Below the pieces are notes generated by a model that ran no database searches, was not told the origin of the DNA, and saw nothing but the letters and a program-made list of their open reading frames with translations. The translations under genes and the position numbers were made by a program. Shown here one piece after another: positions 25,893 through 34,711 of a stretch of 64,000 bases of DNA. How positions within the stretch are numbered: position 1 is the stretch's first letter; each line of letters opens with the position of its first letter. Source of the stretch: an uncultured Desulfobacter sp. (GTDB taxonomy: Bacteria > Desulfobacterota > Desulfobacteria > Desulfobacterales > Desulfobacteraceae). The DNA is taken from positions 194,501 to 258,500 of the forward strand of contig NZ_OY781882.1 in NCBI RefSeq assembly GCF_963677125.1, in the 5' to 3' direction.

Positions 25893-26699
25893 ATGGACTA
25901 TTTTGTAGATATCCTGCTGATTGCCCTGTCAGCTTCGATAATTAACAACTTTATATTTTATTACTTTGTGGGCATCTGCCCGTTTGTGGGCGTGTCCAAA
26001 AAGGTCGAAATGGCCTTTGGCATGGGATGTGCCGTAACATTTGTTATGAGTATCGCCGCGTTTCTTTCCTGGAGCATCACGGTGTTTATACTGATTCCCG
26101 GTGCGCCGGTGTCAACGTATATTGCGGGTTTTTTCACAACGCCGGAAGCCGCCGCGCAAATTGATCTGACAGTACTAAGTTACATTGTGTATATTTTTGC
26201 CATTGCCTCTTCGGTTCAATTTGTGGAGATGTATGTCAGAAAATTTTTTCCACCGCTTTACCGGTCCTTCGGGGTTTTTCTACCTTTGATTACCACCAAC
26301 TGTGCGATTCTTTTTGCCTGTTTGACCATCATGAGCCATGTGGCCGGCGTTGACAATCCCAAAGAGGTGTGGGATCTGGGCAAAGCCATGACCCTGGCAC
26401 TTTTTGGCGGCCTTGGATTCACCATTGCCATTGTGATCATGGCGGGTATCCGGGAAGAACTGGAACTTTGCGATATCCCAAGGCCCTTTCAAGGTGCTGC
26501 CATTACCCTGGTCATCGGGGGGATTCTGGCGATTGCCTTCATGGGATTCACCGGGGTGGATTCAGGTATCAAAAATGTACTGAAGCCAGCACCTGCTGCC
26601 CAGGAACAAAGTACTGAAGCAAGCGCTGATAATACGTTGACTGAATATTTAGCTGATATGACCTGTAAGGGCCATAGCAGCCGGGAGATTTTGCCATGA
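25893..26699 (+). CDS. rnfA: Rnf complex subunit A with C-terminal extension
   Basis: RnfA pairs with RnfE in the membrane core. The 268-residue protein carries NNFIFYYFVGICPFVGVSKK, the Cys motif LPLITTNCAILFACL (about 130-144) and the GIREELELCDIPRPFQGAAI end of the family. RnfA is usually about 190-200 residues; this one has a longer loop at residues 66-96 and about 46 extra residues after FMGFTGVD, rich in A, E and T and hydrophilic. The tail would be exposed at the membrane surface. The gene overlaps rnfB by 4 bp (ATGA). Confidence 0.94.
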   Translation: MDYFVDILLIALSASIINNFIFYYFVGICPFVGVSKKVEMAFGMGCAVTFVMSIAAFLSWSITVFILIPGAPVSTYIAGFFTTPEAAAQIDLTVLSYIVYIFAIASSVQFVEMYVRKFFPPLYRSFGVFLPLITTNCAILFACLTIMSHVAGVDNPKEVWDLGKAMTLALFGGLGFTIAIVIMAGIREELELCDIPRPFQGAAITLVIGGILAIAFMGFTGVDSGIKNVLKPAPAAQEQSTEASADNTLTEYLADMTCKGHSSREILP

Positions 26700-27508
26700 T
26701 GGTTTCACTGGGTATCGCCGGCGCAAGCATGCTGGTCATGGCCATGATTTTTTCTTATATCCTGGGATGGGCCAATAAAAAGTTTAAAGTTGAAGTGGAT
26801 CCCAAAATTGAAGAGGTTATAGAAGCCCTTCCCGGCGCCAATTGTGGCGGATGCGGTTACATAGGGTGTTCGGATTATGCCGTAGCAATTGTTGCAGACA
26901 ATGATCCTGTTAATAAATGTTCTGTGGGCGGGGAGGCCTGTGCCCAGGCAATTGCTGATATTATGGGGGTTGAAGTGGGCGACATGGTGGCTTTGCGTGC
27001 CATCGTCCATTGCAATGCGCCTATGTCAAGTCGTTTAGGAATGACCCAATATATGGGCGAAAAGCGATGCGCCTCTGCCCAGCAGGTTGCCGGCGTCCAG
27101 GGCTGCACCTTTGGATGTCTTGGATATGGTGACTGTGTTGAGGTATGCAATTACGACGCCATCCATATTGTTGACGGGCTTGCCCGGGTGGACTATGATA
27201 ACTGTATTGGTTGCGGTGCCTGCACCAAAGCCTGCCCCAGAGGCATTCTTTCCGTTGAAGGGTTCAAGGAAAAGACCATTCCTGTGGTGGCCTGCTCTAA
27301 TAAAGACAAGGCCAAGGATGCCAAAGCCGTATGTAACAATGCATGCGTCGGATGCAAAGCCTGTGCAAAGGTGTCGGATCTTTTCACTATTTCGGACAAC
27401 TTGTCCAAATGCAATTATGACGACTATTCAGCCCAAAAATATGAAGAAACCATGAAAGCCATTGAAAAATGCCCCACCGGCTGTATTCATTTCATGGGAA
27501 CCCCATAA
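26696..27508 (+). CDS. rnfB: Rnf complex subunit B (ferredoxin-side Fe-S protein)
   Basis: RnfB receives electrons from ferredoxin. The 270-residue protein has one N-terminal helix (residues 3-22), the Fe-S domain with LPGANCGGCGYIGCSDYA, and downstream cysteine motifs: the CTFGCLGYGDCVEVC cluster, CIGCGACTKACP and CNNACVGCKAC. The arrangement matches RnfB with several [4Fe-4S] clusters. It is the last gene of the operon, followed by a strong hairpin at 27523. No apbE or nfuA-like accessory gene follows. Confidence 0.95.
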   Translation: MMVSLGIAGASMLVMAMIFSYILGWANKKFKVEVDPKIEEVIEALPGANCGGCGYIGCSDYAVAIVADNDPVNKCSVGGEACAQAIADIMGVEVGDMVALRAIVHCNAPMSSRLGMTQYMGEKRCASAQQVAGVQGCTFGCLGYGDCVEVCNYDAIHIVDGLARVDYDNCIGCGACTKACPRGILSVEGFKEKTIPVVACSNKDKAKDAKAVCNNACVGCKACAKVSDLFTISDNLSKCNYDDYSAQKYEETMKAIEKCPTGCIHFMGTP

Positions 27509-27522
27509 AAAGAATAGGTAAA

Positions 27523-27564
27523 CGGGTAATGAGCCAGACCTTGTTTGGGGCGGTTCATTACCCG
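27523..27564 (+). terminator. Hairpin after rnfB
   Basis: CGGGTAATGAGCC and GGTTCATTACCCG form a 13-bp stem with one G-T pair around a 16-base loop, 14 bp after the rnfB stop. Only CTTATT follows, so it may need a factor or act as a 3' stabiliser. Confidence 0.65.
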
Positions 27565-27826
27565 CTTATTAGCACATCGAATATACAGGCCGGGTCGGTT
27601 AAGTTTCTATCCTAAAGCCAGCACAACGCCTTTCCTCTCCAATTCCATTACAGAATTGTTATCTCTTCTATATCGTCAATACGTCATGTTTCCACTTGTG
27701 CTTAAAGCCAAATATATGATAATTTTTTTGAATTAATGTTTTCAAATTCGTTTTTTCATTGTTAACCCACCCGGATGTGCCGTAACGGCAGATTCTTATG
27801 AATTTAAAAAAGTTAGAGAGAATATC

Positions 27827-30190
27827 ATGATCTGTTTTAAGCATAAAAATTCTATTATATTATTGTTCGCCTTTTTTCTTTTTTTTAGTTTCGTTCTAAT
27901 TTCATGCTCCGATCAAACACAAAGCGCCCAAAAATATATGGACTCTGCTGATGCATATATTCAAAATAAAGAATACAAAAAGGCTGAAATTGAATTAAAA
28001 AATGTTCTGCAAATAGATCCGCGAAATGAAGATGCTTATGTGAAATTAAGTGAAATTTACCGAACTTTAGCAAGACCCGAAAAAGAAATTAAAGTATTAT
28101 TGCAGGCAACTGCGCTGAATCCTGATAATTTGGCGGCACAATATAAACTCTGCCAAGTCTTTCTTCTGGGCAAACAAACGAAAAAGGCTAGAGAAACCGC
28201 GCAATTGATTCTTTCCAAAGATCCCAACAGCGTTCGGGCATATCACATGCTGGCCACAGTGCAGGTACAGGAAAGAAACGTTGATGCAGCAATGAAAACC
28301 CTGAATAAAGCCATTGTGCTGTACCCTGACAATCCTCATCTATACCTGTTGCTCGGATACTTACAATATTATCATAATAAGGATTTTCCAGGTGCAGAGG
28401 CCTCATATTTAAAAGCCATCTCAATCGATGATGCAATTCTTGAGCCGTATGAAGAGCTTTCAAATATTTATGTTAATGAAAAAGAGATAAACAAGGCAGA
28501 AAAATTGCTGATCGATTTAACGAAGACCCCTAAAAACAGAATCGGTAATCTTTCCCTTTTGGCCAATTTTTATGAAATGCACAACATGATACAAAAGGCT
28601 GAAAATATATATAGAACAATTATCAGCGAGTCTGATCCCAAAGACCATCAGCCGGTATTTAATTTCGCGCTTTTTTTTGCCCGTCATCGGAATTTTGAAG
28701 CCGCCGTCAAATATTTTAATCAGGCATTGGCGATAGATGACACTGTAAAAATAAGGGAAAAGCTTGCGACCTCGTACCTTGAACTGGACAGCTATCAAAA
28801 GGCTCGTGAACAGGCCGAATCAATATTAAAAAAACAGCCAAACAATGCTCTGGGGCGGTTGGTTCTCGCCCAGCTTTTCATGGTAGATAAAAAGTATGCC
28901 GCCGCTTTGGATATGCTTGAACAGGTTATTGTCATAGACAATAAAAATGTCACTGCGTACTATTTAAAAGCAATATGCCTTTTGGAAAAAGATCTTAAGG
29001 AGCTGCCGGGCCAGCAGATCCGGATGGCGGCCGCCGGCAATGTCAGTGCCGAAGAATGGAAAAGGGATCTTGCTGTTGAAAGTCTTAAAGCCGCTATCAA
29101 TCTTTCGCCGGATCATTTTATGGCCAGACTGATGCTGGCAGATGTATATATCCAGACCAATCAACTGCCATTAGCAGAACAACAGATTGCTTACATATTA
29201 AAACAATCCCCAAATCATTTCAGCGCATCATTGATGCTCGGAGATGTAAAGATACTTCAAAAAGATTGGCATTCTGCCGAATCCATATTTAAAGAGATTG
29301 TTGAAAAAGCCCCCACCTATTCATGGGCATATATCAAATTGGGTACTGTGTATAATGCCCAGAAAAGACCCAAGCAAGCGCTTACAGAATTTAAGAAAGC
29401 CCTGGATATTGATCCGTCGAACATGAATGCAATGAGAAATATCGTGAATTCCTATATGGGCAACGGACAGAAGGAGGCTGCTGTTGAATATTTAAACACG
29501 CATTCACAGCATCCGAAACTCACCTCATTTGAAAAAGGGTATATTGAATTCTTGCTGGGGAAAATTGCCTTGTCCCAAAATTTGGTGGACAAGGCCAAAG
29601 CGCATTTTAATCAATCACTTCAAATTAATAGTCAAACAACGCCTTCATATGAAGCTTTGGCACGGATTGCTGAAATAAATGGAAACAAATCCATGGCTAT
29701 TAACTACTATGAATCCATTCTCGCATATAATCCGAAATACATCCCTGCCTATATGAATCTGGCCCGTATGTATAAGTCTGAAAAGAATATGGAAAAAACA
29801 AAAGCATCTCTGGAGAAAGTGCTTGAGATAAAAGATGATCATGCCATAGCGGCCAACGAAATGGCATATATTTTGGCACAAGAAGGAAAAGATCTGCAAA
29901 AAGCGCTGCATCTGGCAAGGGTCGCAGAATCCCAAGCCCCAAAAAATCCCAACATTTTAGATACCCTTGGATGGATTTATTATAAGCAAAGATCCTATGA
30001 GTTGGCCATCAAAACACTGCTTGACAGTTTAGTTATCAATCCTGACAATCCGGTTACAAATTATCATCTTGGATGGGCATATTATGATACCGGCAGATAT
30101 GAAAAAGCCAGAGAGTATATGAAAATTGCCTTAAAATTGAATCCAAATTTTGAGGGGGCTGAAAAAGCCCGAAATATAATTGGTGGATAG
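27827..30190 (+). CDS. prsT: TPR lipoprotein, PrsT-like (PEP-CTERM system)
   Basis: The 787-residue product has a lipoprotein signal: basic start, hydrophobic core, then LISC with the modified Cys at residue 27. The rest is a near-continuous array of tetratricopeptide repeats, about 20, recognised by alternating small and aromatic residues such as AYVKLSEIYRTLA, and LDTLGWIYYKQRSYELA and YHLGWAYYDTGRYEKA at the end. Its size, lipobox and repeat composition match PrsT, the TPR protein of PEP-CTERM/exosortase loci that is thought to work in export or assembly of exopolysaccharide-associated proteins. A PEP-CTERM protein gene follows 302 bp later. No exosortase, PrsK or PrsR gene lies in the window. 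Confidence 0.85.
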   Translation: MICFKHKNSIILLFAFFLFFSFVLISCSDQTQSAQKYMDSADAYIQNKEYKKAEIELKNVLQIDPRNEDAYVKLSEIYRTLARPEKEIKVLLQATALNPDNLAAQYKLCQVFLLGKQTKKARETAQLILSKDPNSVRAYHMLATVQVQERNVDAAMKTLNKAIVLYPDNPHLYLLLGYLQYYHNKDFPGAEASYLKAISIDDAILEPYEELSNIYVNEKEINKAEKLLIDLTKTPKNRIGNLSLLANFYEMHNMIQKAENIYRTIISESDPKDHQPVFNFALFFARHRNFEAAVKYFNQALAIDDTVKIREKLATSYLELDSYQKAREQAESILKKQPNNALGRLVLAQLFMVDKKYAAALDMLEQVIVIDNKNVTAYYLKAICLLEKDLKELPGQQIRMAAAGNVSAEEWKRDLAVESLKAAINLSPDHFMARLMLADVYIQTNQLPLAEQQIAYILKQSPNHFSASLMLGDVKILQKDWHSAESIFKEIVEKAPTYSWAYIKLGTVYNAQKRPKQALTEFKKALDIDPSNMNAMRNIVNSYMGNGQKEAAVEYLNTHSQHPKLTSFEKGYIEFLLGKIALSQNLVDKAKAHFNQSLQINSQTTPSYEALARIAEINGNKSMAINYYESILAYNPKYIPAYMNLARMYKSEKNMEKTKASLEKVLEIKDDHAIAANEMAYILAQEGKDLQKALHLARVAESQAPKNPNILDTLGWIYYKQRSYELAIKTLLDSLVINPDNPVTNYHLGWAYYDTGRYEKAREYMKIALKLNPNFEGAEKARNIIGG

Positions 30191-30407
30191 GCGGTTTTTG
30201 ACTAAAAACTCTAAAAGTGTGAAGAAAACTTCTTATGAGTGTTTATAAATTTTCATAATTTATTCGACTATTCACTCTTCATCGTGTTTGACATGATGCG
30301 TGAAAAAATATTTTCGTTTGAAATTATTTATAATAAATATGTAATTCCAATAAGTTGTTGCTCGTGTCGTGAGCTGCATAAATTGTCCAAGTGATATGAT
30401 GTCCTTG
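30191..30407. other. A/T-rich intergenic region before the PEP-CTERM gene
   Basis: The 302-bp gap between the TPR gene and the PEP-CTERM gene contains no frame. Its right part holds the sigma-54-like promoter listed separately; the rest shows no hairpin with a T-run, so a terminator for the TPR gene was not found. Confidence 0.4.
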
Positions 30408-30424
30408 TTGGTACCATAGTTGCT
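30408..30424 (+). promoter_or_regulatory. Sigma-54-like promoter of the PEP-CTERM gene
   Basis: TTGGTACCATAGTTGCT has the invariant GG (30410-30411) and GC (30422-30423) with exactly 10 bases between them, as in the TGGCAC-N5-TTGC consensus. It lies about 70 bp before the start codon. Confidence 0.6.
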
Positions 30425-30492
30425 AATACGAAAGTAAACAATGGAAAAATGCTTTTTAAGTGAAACATGGAGAAGCCAATAAGGGGTTGTGA

Positions 30493-31368
30493 ATGAAGAA
30501 AAATTTTAAATTGGGGATTAATTACTTTATAAGTATCTGTCTCGCAGGCTTTTGTGTCTTTTTATTAGCTTCAAGTGCCTATGCCGACGGAGTTATTTTC
30601 AGTGATTCCGGGGATGGGACTTATCACTCAAGCCTAGGTTACAATTCGGATGCGACCATCGCTAAAGAACGCCTGTGGTATGCAGAGCATAAGACTACAG
30701 AGTGGCAGGAACTGGGGACGCCTAATGGTTATGGTGTCTCCTGGAGTAGCAACGGCGGTGATTTCGGTCATGATGACCTTTATGTCGGGGACACCGTTAC
30801 ATTCAGATTTAACATGCACTCTGAGAATGTTGGAAATCACTATGCCAATCTTTTAAAAGCCTGGATTGATTGGAATGCCAGTGACACTACTTATGAGTTT
30901 GAAGATAGTGAAAACGTAGTTGAGGAGCTTAAAGTGCTTCGGGCAAGTATGGGAGGGGCGGTCTCATCTGATTATACCTTTGATGCTGGACGTAGTGATA
31001 GTGATAGTCGTGATGATTATGGTTATGGCAATGACGATGAATACTATGAGTACACCATTACGCTAACCGAAGACCATTTGGGAACTGCATACCTTAGGGC
31101 CAGGGTGACGTGCAGTGATTCAGTCGTATACGAAGAATTGGGGTGCAATTATTCATGGAGTGATCAGTGGAAATATACTGAAGCGCAGTACCTCGCAGCT
31201 TTTGATGCTTACTCCGATTATGGCCAGGGTGAAATTGAAGACTGGAAAATTACCGTTCTCAACAAGGAGAGTAGCGGCAACATATCTTCAGTTCCCGAGC
31301 CCGCTACATTGGTATTGTTTGGCATGGGATTGATTGGTATTGCCGGAGTCAGCCGAAAAAAAATGTAG
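30493..31368 (+). CDS. GEVED-like, PEP-CTERM sorting-domain secreted protein
   Basis: The 291-residue product has a signal peptide (residues 1-31, cleavage probably after SSAYA), an acidic beta-rich body with YGQGEIEDWKITV, the signature of GEVED domains, and a C-terminal PEP-CTERM tail: VPEPATL at 267-273, a hydrophobic helix and a basic end (SRKKM). Such tails are recognised by exosortase, which cleaves them and releases the protein to the surface or matrix. Many acidic residues and few lysines fit an extracellular protein. It has a predicted sigma-54-type promoter and its own terminator. Function beyond surface or matrix localisation is unknown. Confidence 0.9.
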   Translation: MKKNFKLGINYFISICLAGFCVFLLASSAYADGVIFSDSGDGTYHSSLGYNSDATIAKERLWYAEHKTTEWQELGTPNGYGVSWSSNGGDFGHDDLYVGDTVTFRFNMHSENVGNHYANLLKAWIDWNASDTTYEFEDSENVVEELKVLRASMGGAVSSDYTFDAGRSDSDSRDDYGYGNDDEYYEYTITLTEDHLGTAYLRARVTCSDSVVYEELGCNYSWSDQWKYTEAQYLAAFDAYSDYGQGEIEDWKITVLNKESSGNISSVPEPATLVLFGMGLIGIAGVSRKKM

Positions 31369-31392
31369 CCTGAATCCTTACATATATAACCT

Positions 31393-31430
31393 AAAACAAG
31401 GCAGGTGGTTTTAACCATCTGCCTTGTTTT
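31393..31430 (+). terminator. Terminator of the PEP-CTERM gene
   Basis: AAAACAAGGCAGGTGGTT and AACCATCTGCCTTGTTTT form an 18-bp stem with one G-T pair and a 2-base loop, ending in TTTT. It starts 25 bp after the stop. Confidence 0.88.
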
Positions 31431-31450
31431 GTATTGTCATGGGTATGCAT

Positions 31451-31480
31451 TTGACATACAAATGTTGATGTGCGTGTACT
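31451..31480 (+). promoter_or_regulatory. Possible promoter of the LOG-family gene
   Basis: TTGACA (31451-31456) is a perfect -35; TGTACT (31475-31480), 18 bp on, is a partial -10. It lies 100 bp before the start codon. Confidence 0.4.
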
Positions 31481-31580
31481 ATGCACGCTTGTTTTAGGGT
31501 TACGAAGTTGTTAAACATCAAAATTGTGTGTTTTTCGTTGGGTCATTACGCGTTCATAATTGTAATTGGTGGCATAAAAA

Positions 31581-32120
31581 ATGAAAAAAATATGTGTGTA
31601 CTGCGGTTCAAGTGACGGGACCCGCCCTGAATACAGACAGGCCACAGCCGACCTTGGCAGAGCCATGGTAGAAAAAAATTTGGACCTGGTTTACGGTGGC
31701 GCCGGCGTGGGACTTATGGGTACACTGGCTGATACTGTTCTCAGCGGCGGTGGCAGGGTCACAGGTGTCATACCCGAATCCCTGATAAACCGGGAAATCA
31801 GCCATCCCGGCTTAACAGAACTTGTGGTTGTGGGCTCCATGCATGAAAGAAAATCCATGATGGCCGATCTGTCGGACGCATTCATTGCACTTCCCGGCGG
31901 TATAGGCACCATGGACGAGCTTTTTGAAATACTGACCTGGGCTCATTTAGGGATTCATAAAAAGCCTTGTGCGTTGCTCAACATGGTCGGATATTATGAT
32001 CATCTTAATGCGTTTGTGCAGCATGGCGTTGACCAAGGGTTCATCAGAAAAGAGACAGCAGCAAAACTTATTATTCAAGATGACCCTGAGTCGCTGCTGG
32101 ATTTGTTTATGAAAGGTTAA
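31581..32120 (+). CDS. LOG-family nucleotide phosphoribohydrolase
   Basis: The 179-residue product has the Rossmann-like LOG fold: KKICVYCGSSDG at the start, LVYGGAGVGLMG, GVIPESL, MHERKSMM and the diagnostic PGGIGTMDELFEILTW motif with its catalytic Arg and Glu neighbours. Characterised members release the base from cytokinin riboside monophosphates or from AMP-type nucleotides. In bacteria without cytokinin signalling the role is probably nucleotide salvage or homeostasis. It is a single gene; the next gene is convergent. Confidence 0.92.
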   Translation: MKKICVYCGSSDGTRPEYRQATADLGRAMVEKNLDLVYGGAGVGLMGTLADTVLSGGGRVTGVIPESLINREISHPGLTELVVVGSMHERKSMMADLSDAFIALPGGIGTMDELFEILTWAHLGIHKKPCALLNMVGYYDHLNAFVQHGVDQGFIRKETAAKLIIQDDPESLLDLFMKG

Positions 32121-32135
32121 GTCGTTCTCGGGTTA

Positions 32136-32206
32136 TCACCACGAAGTTCACGAAGAACACGAAGTTTGTTATTCGATATTTTCGTGAGAATCGCGTTCTC
32201 CGTGGT
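32136..32206. repeat. CACGAAG short tandem motif region
   Basis: Three CACGAAG units start at 32140, 32149 and 32158 (9-bp period), followed by TTCGTG and CCGTGGT in opposite sense. It fills the gap between two convergent genes and may act as a transcript end. Confidence 0.5.
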
Positions 32207-32220
32207 AAATAAATACACAA

Positions 32221-33987
32221 TTAGAGAGGCTTGGTTTTATGCTCAAGCCACTTAAGAACAGGCACATCAAGGCCAGGTGCAAGCCGCTCATAAACCATTT
32301 GGTGGTATGCATTGACCCAGTTGATTTCCGCCAAGCTCAGCAATGTTTTATCCATAAGGCTGCGTTCAAAATGGCAAAAGGTCATGTTTTCAAATTTTAA
32401 AAATTTTCCAAATTGAGTTTCCTCATCCTCAACGACAAGAACCATATTTTCAAGACGAATCCCGTATTGGCCTTCCCGGTATAGGCCGGGCTCGTTGGTC
32501 AACAGCATTCCCGGGCGAAGCGCGATATCCACGGGAAGGGTGCTTAAACGTGCCGGACCTTCATGCACGCAAAGGAAAAAACCCACCCCATGGCCTGTAC
32601 CGTGCCCAAAGTCCAGTCCCTGCTGCCATAAATGGCGGCGGGCCATGGCATCTATCTGGTATCCCCTGGCTGTGGTCGGAAAGCGTGCCGTTGCAACGGC
32701 AATATGGGCCTTGAGCACCAGGGTGTAATCCCGGATTTCCTGACTTGTGGGTGATCCTAAGTGCACGGTGCGTGTGATGTCCGTTGTCCCGGTCAGGTAG
32801 TTGCCCCCGGAATCGGTCAGAAACATGGCATCAGGGCTCAGGGGCAGATCCGTATCAGGATCGGCACTATAATGGCAGATGGCCGAATGTTCCTTGAACG
32901 CCATAATAGAATCAAAGGAAGCGTGAATAAAGGCCTCTTGTTCTTTGCGAAATTTCAAAAGTTGATCTGCCGCTGATATTTCTGTTTTGGGCGCATCACT
33001 TGTGTCAAGCCAGTGCAGAAAATTGACCACGGCGCGTCCGTCTTTGACCGCCGTCTCACGGATATGTGAGGTTTCAACATCATTTTTTCGGCATTTAAAC
33101 ATAACCGTTGGGTTTGGCATATCTATGATATCCGAGTGCGTCTCTATAGCCTGATATATAAAATCTGAAACGCTTTCGGGATCAAGCAGTATCCTGGATT
33201 TTTTATCTATATCCTGAATTGTTTTATAAAAATTATCGTAGTCAAATACATCAACACCATCGGTTTTAAGTGCGGTTTCAAGTGCCGGACTAACCTTGTC
33301 AGAATCAATGAATAAACTGATTGTCTCCCTGGTGATCAGGGCAAAGGCCAGATTTACGGGATTGGTGTGGATATCTTCACCCCGCAAATTAAAGGTCCAG
33401 GCAATATCATCCAAAGCGGCCAGCACATGACAGTCGGCATTATAATCCGCCATTTTTTTTCGGATGCGAGAGAATTTTTCTTTCCGGGTTTCACCGGCAT
33501 AGATGACATCCAGTTCAAAGGCCGGGGTTCGGGGTTTCGGCGGGCGATCCTGCCACAGATCGGAAATCAGATCCATGGTAGTGTCCAAAACAATTCCCTT
33601 TTGTGTAAATTTATTTTTCAGTCTGCCGGCCTGGGCCGCGGACATCATTTTGCCGTCTATGGCAACTCGGTCTTTGGCAGGCAACGACTGGGCCAGCCAT
33701 TTGTCAAAGGAGGGGACATCTGTATCTCCTTGCTTGAAAAGTTCAAAACCGTCCAGTTGGGCAGCAGCCTGGATCCAATAGCGAAAATCCGTCCACATTC
33801 CGGCCTGTTTTTTTGTGACCACTGCTGTTCCGGCAGAACCGGAAAATCCGGTCAGCCATTTCAGGGCCTGCCAGTGTTCGGCCAGATATTCGCTTTGATG
33901 GGGGTCTGCATTGGGAATGATTACTGCACTGACCCCGGCCTCATCCATTTTTCGTCTCAGAAGGCTAAGCTTATCGTGTGTATTCAA
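32221..33987 (-). CDS. Xaa-Pro aminopeptidase-like M24 metallopeptidase
   Basis: The 588-residue protein has two creatinase-like N-terminal domains and a C-terminal pita-bread catalytic domain. Metal ligands are visible: the Asp pair in DSGGNYLTGTTDITR, His in GHGTGHGVG, and Glu in TNEPGLYREG and GIRLENM. It should remove N-terminal residues preceding proline in the cytoplasm. The start is inferred to be TTG at 33987, since AAAGGA lies about 10 bp upstream and the longer open frame runs into livF in another frame. It begins 16 bp after the livF stop, so it is the last gene of the liv operon, pairing uptake of branched-chain amino acids or peptides with peptide trimming. Confidence 0.9.
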   Translation of the reverse strand: MNTHDKLSLLRRKMDEAGVSAVIIPNADPHQSEYLAEHWQALKWLTGFSGSAGTAVVTKKQAGMWTDFRYWIQAAAQLDGFELFKQGDTDVPSFDKWLAQSLPAKDRVAIDGKMMSAAQAGRLKNKFTQKGIVLDTTMDLISDLWQDRPPKPRTPAFELDVIYAGETRKEKFSRIRKKMADYNADCHVLAALDDIAWTFNLRGEDIHTNPVNLAFALITRETISLFIDSDKVSPALETALKTDGVDVFDYDNFYKTIQDIDKKSRILLDPESVSDFIYQAIETHSDIIDMPNPTVMFKCRKNDVETSHIRETAVKDGRAVVNFLHWLDTSDAPKTEISAADQLLKFRKEQEAFIHASFDSIMAFKEHSAICHYSADPDTDLPLSPDAMFLTDSGGNYLTGTTDITRTVHLGSPTSQEIRDYTLVLKAHIAVATARFPTTARGYQIDAMARRHLWQQGLDFGHGTGHGVGFFLCVHEGPARLSTLPVDIALRPGMLLTNEPGLYREGQYGIRLENMVLVVEDEETQFGKFLKFENMTFCHFERSLMDKTLLSLAEINWVNAYHQMVYERLAPGLDVPVLKWLEHKTKPL

Positions 33988-34003
33988 TGGTTCATTCCTT
34001 TCG

Positions 34004-34711
34004 TTACATACCAAGATATGCTTTTTTAACCGCGTCGTTGGCCAGAAGTTTTTCGCCTGTGTCGGCCATGGTGATGGTGCCGGTTTCCATAACATAGCCC
34101 CGGTCCGCCACCTTTAGCGCCAGATTGGCGTTCTGCTCCACTAAAAATATGGTGGTTTTATATTCCTGGTTGATTTTTTTGATAATATTGAAAATCTGCT
34201 TAGTGATAATGGGTGCAAGCCCAAGAGAGGGTTCATCAAGCAGCAGCAGTTTGGGTTTGCTCATGATGGCCCGGGAAATGGCAAGCATCTGCTGTTCTCC
34301 ACCGCTCAGGGTGCCCCCCTGCTGATTTCTTCGATCCGCCAAAATGGGAAACAGCTCAAAAACGTTTTCTAAATCTTGTTTAATTTGTACTTTATCCTTT
34401 CTAAGAAAGGTGCCCATGTCCAGATTTTCCATGACGGTGAGATAGGGGAAAATCCTGCGCCCTTCAGGCACCTGACTGATGCCCAAAGCTGCGATTTGGT
34501 CGGCAGGCATGCCGGTGATATCCCGGCCCTGGAACTCGATGGTGCCGGAGGCGGCGGGCACCACCCCGCACAAGGTCATCAGGGTCGTGGATTTTCCGGC
34601 GCCGTTGGCGCCGATAAGCGTGATGATTTCACCTTCCTGGACATCCATACTGATATTTTTTAAGGCCTGAATATTGCCGTAATAGGTTTCTACATTTTTG
34701 ATCTTAAGCAT
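34004..34711 (-). CDS. livF: Branched-chain amino acid ABC transporter ATPase LivF
   Basis: This 235-residue protein is one of the two ATPases of the high-affinity Leu/Ile/Val-type importer. It has Walker A GANGAGKST, signature LSGGEQQM, Walker B LLLLDEPSLGLAP and the switch His replaced in the usual LivF manner by VEQN. The LivF-specific start MLKIKNVETYYGNIQALK separates it from LivG. The start overlaps the livG stop by 8 bp. Confidence 0.95.
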   Translation of the reverse strand: MLKIKNVETYYGNIQALKNISMDVQEGEIITLIGANGAGKSTTLMTLCGVVPAASGTIEFQGRDITGMPADQIAALGISQVPEGRRIFPYLTVMENLDMGTFLRKDKVQIKQDLENVFELFPILADRRNQQGGTLSGGEQQMLAISRAIMSKPKLLLLDEPSLGLAPIITKQIFNIIKKINQEYKTTIFLVEQNANLALKVADRGYVMETGTITMADTGEKLLANDAVKKAYLGM

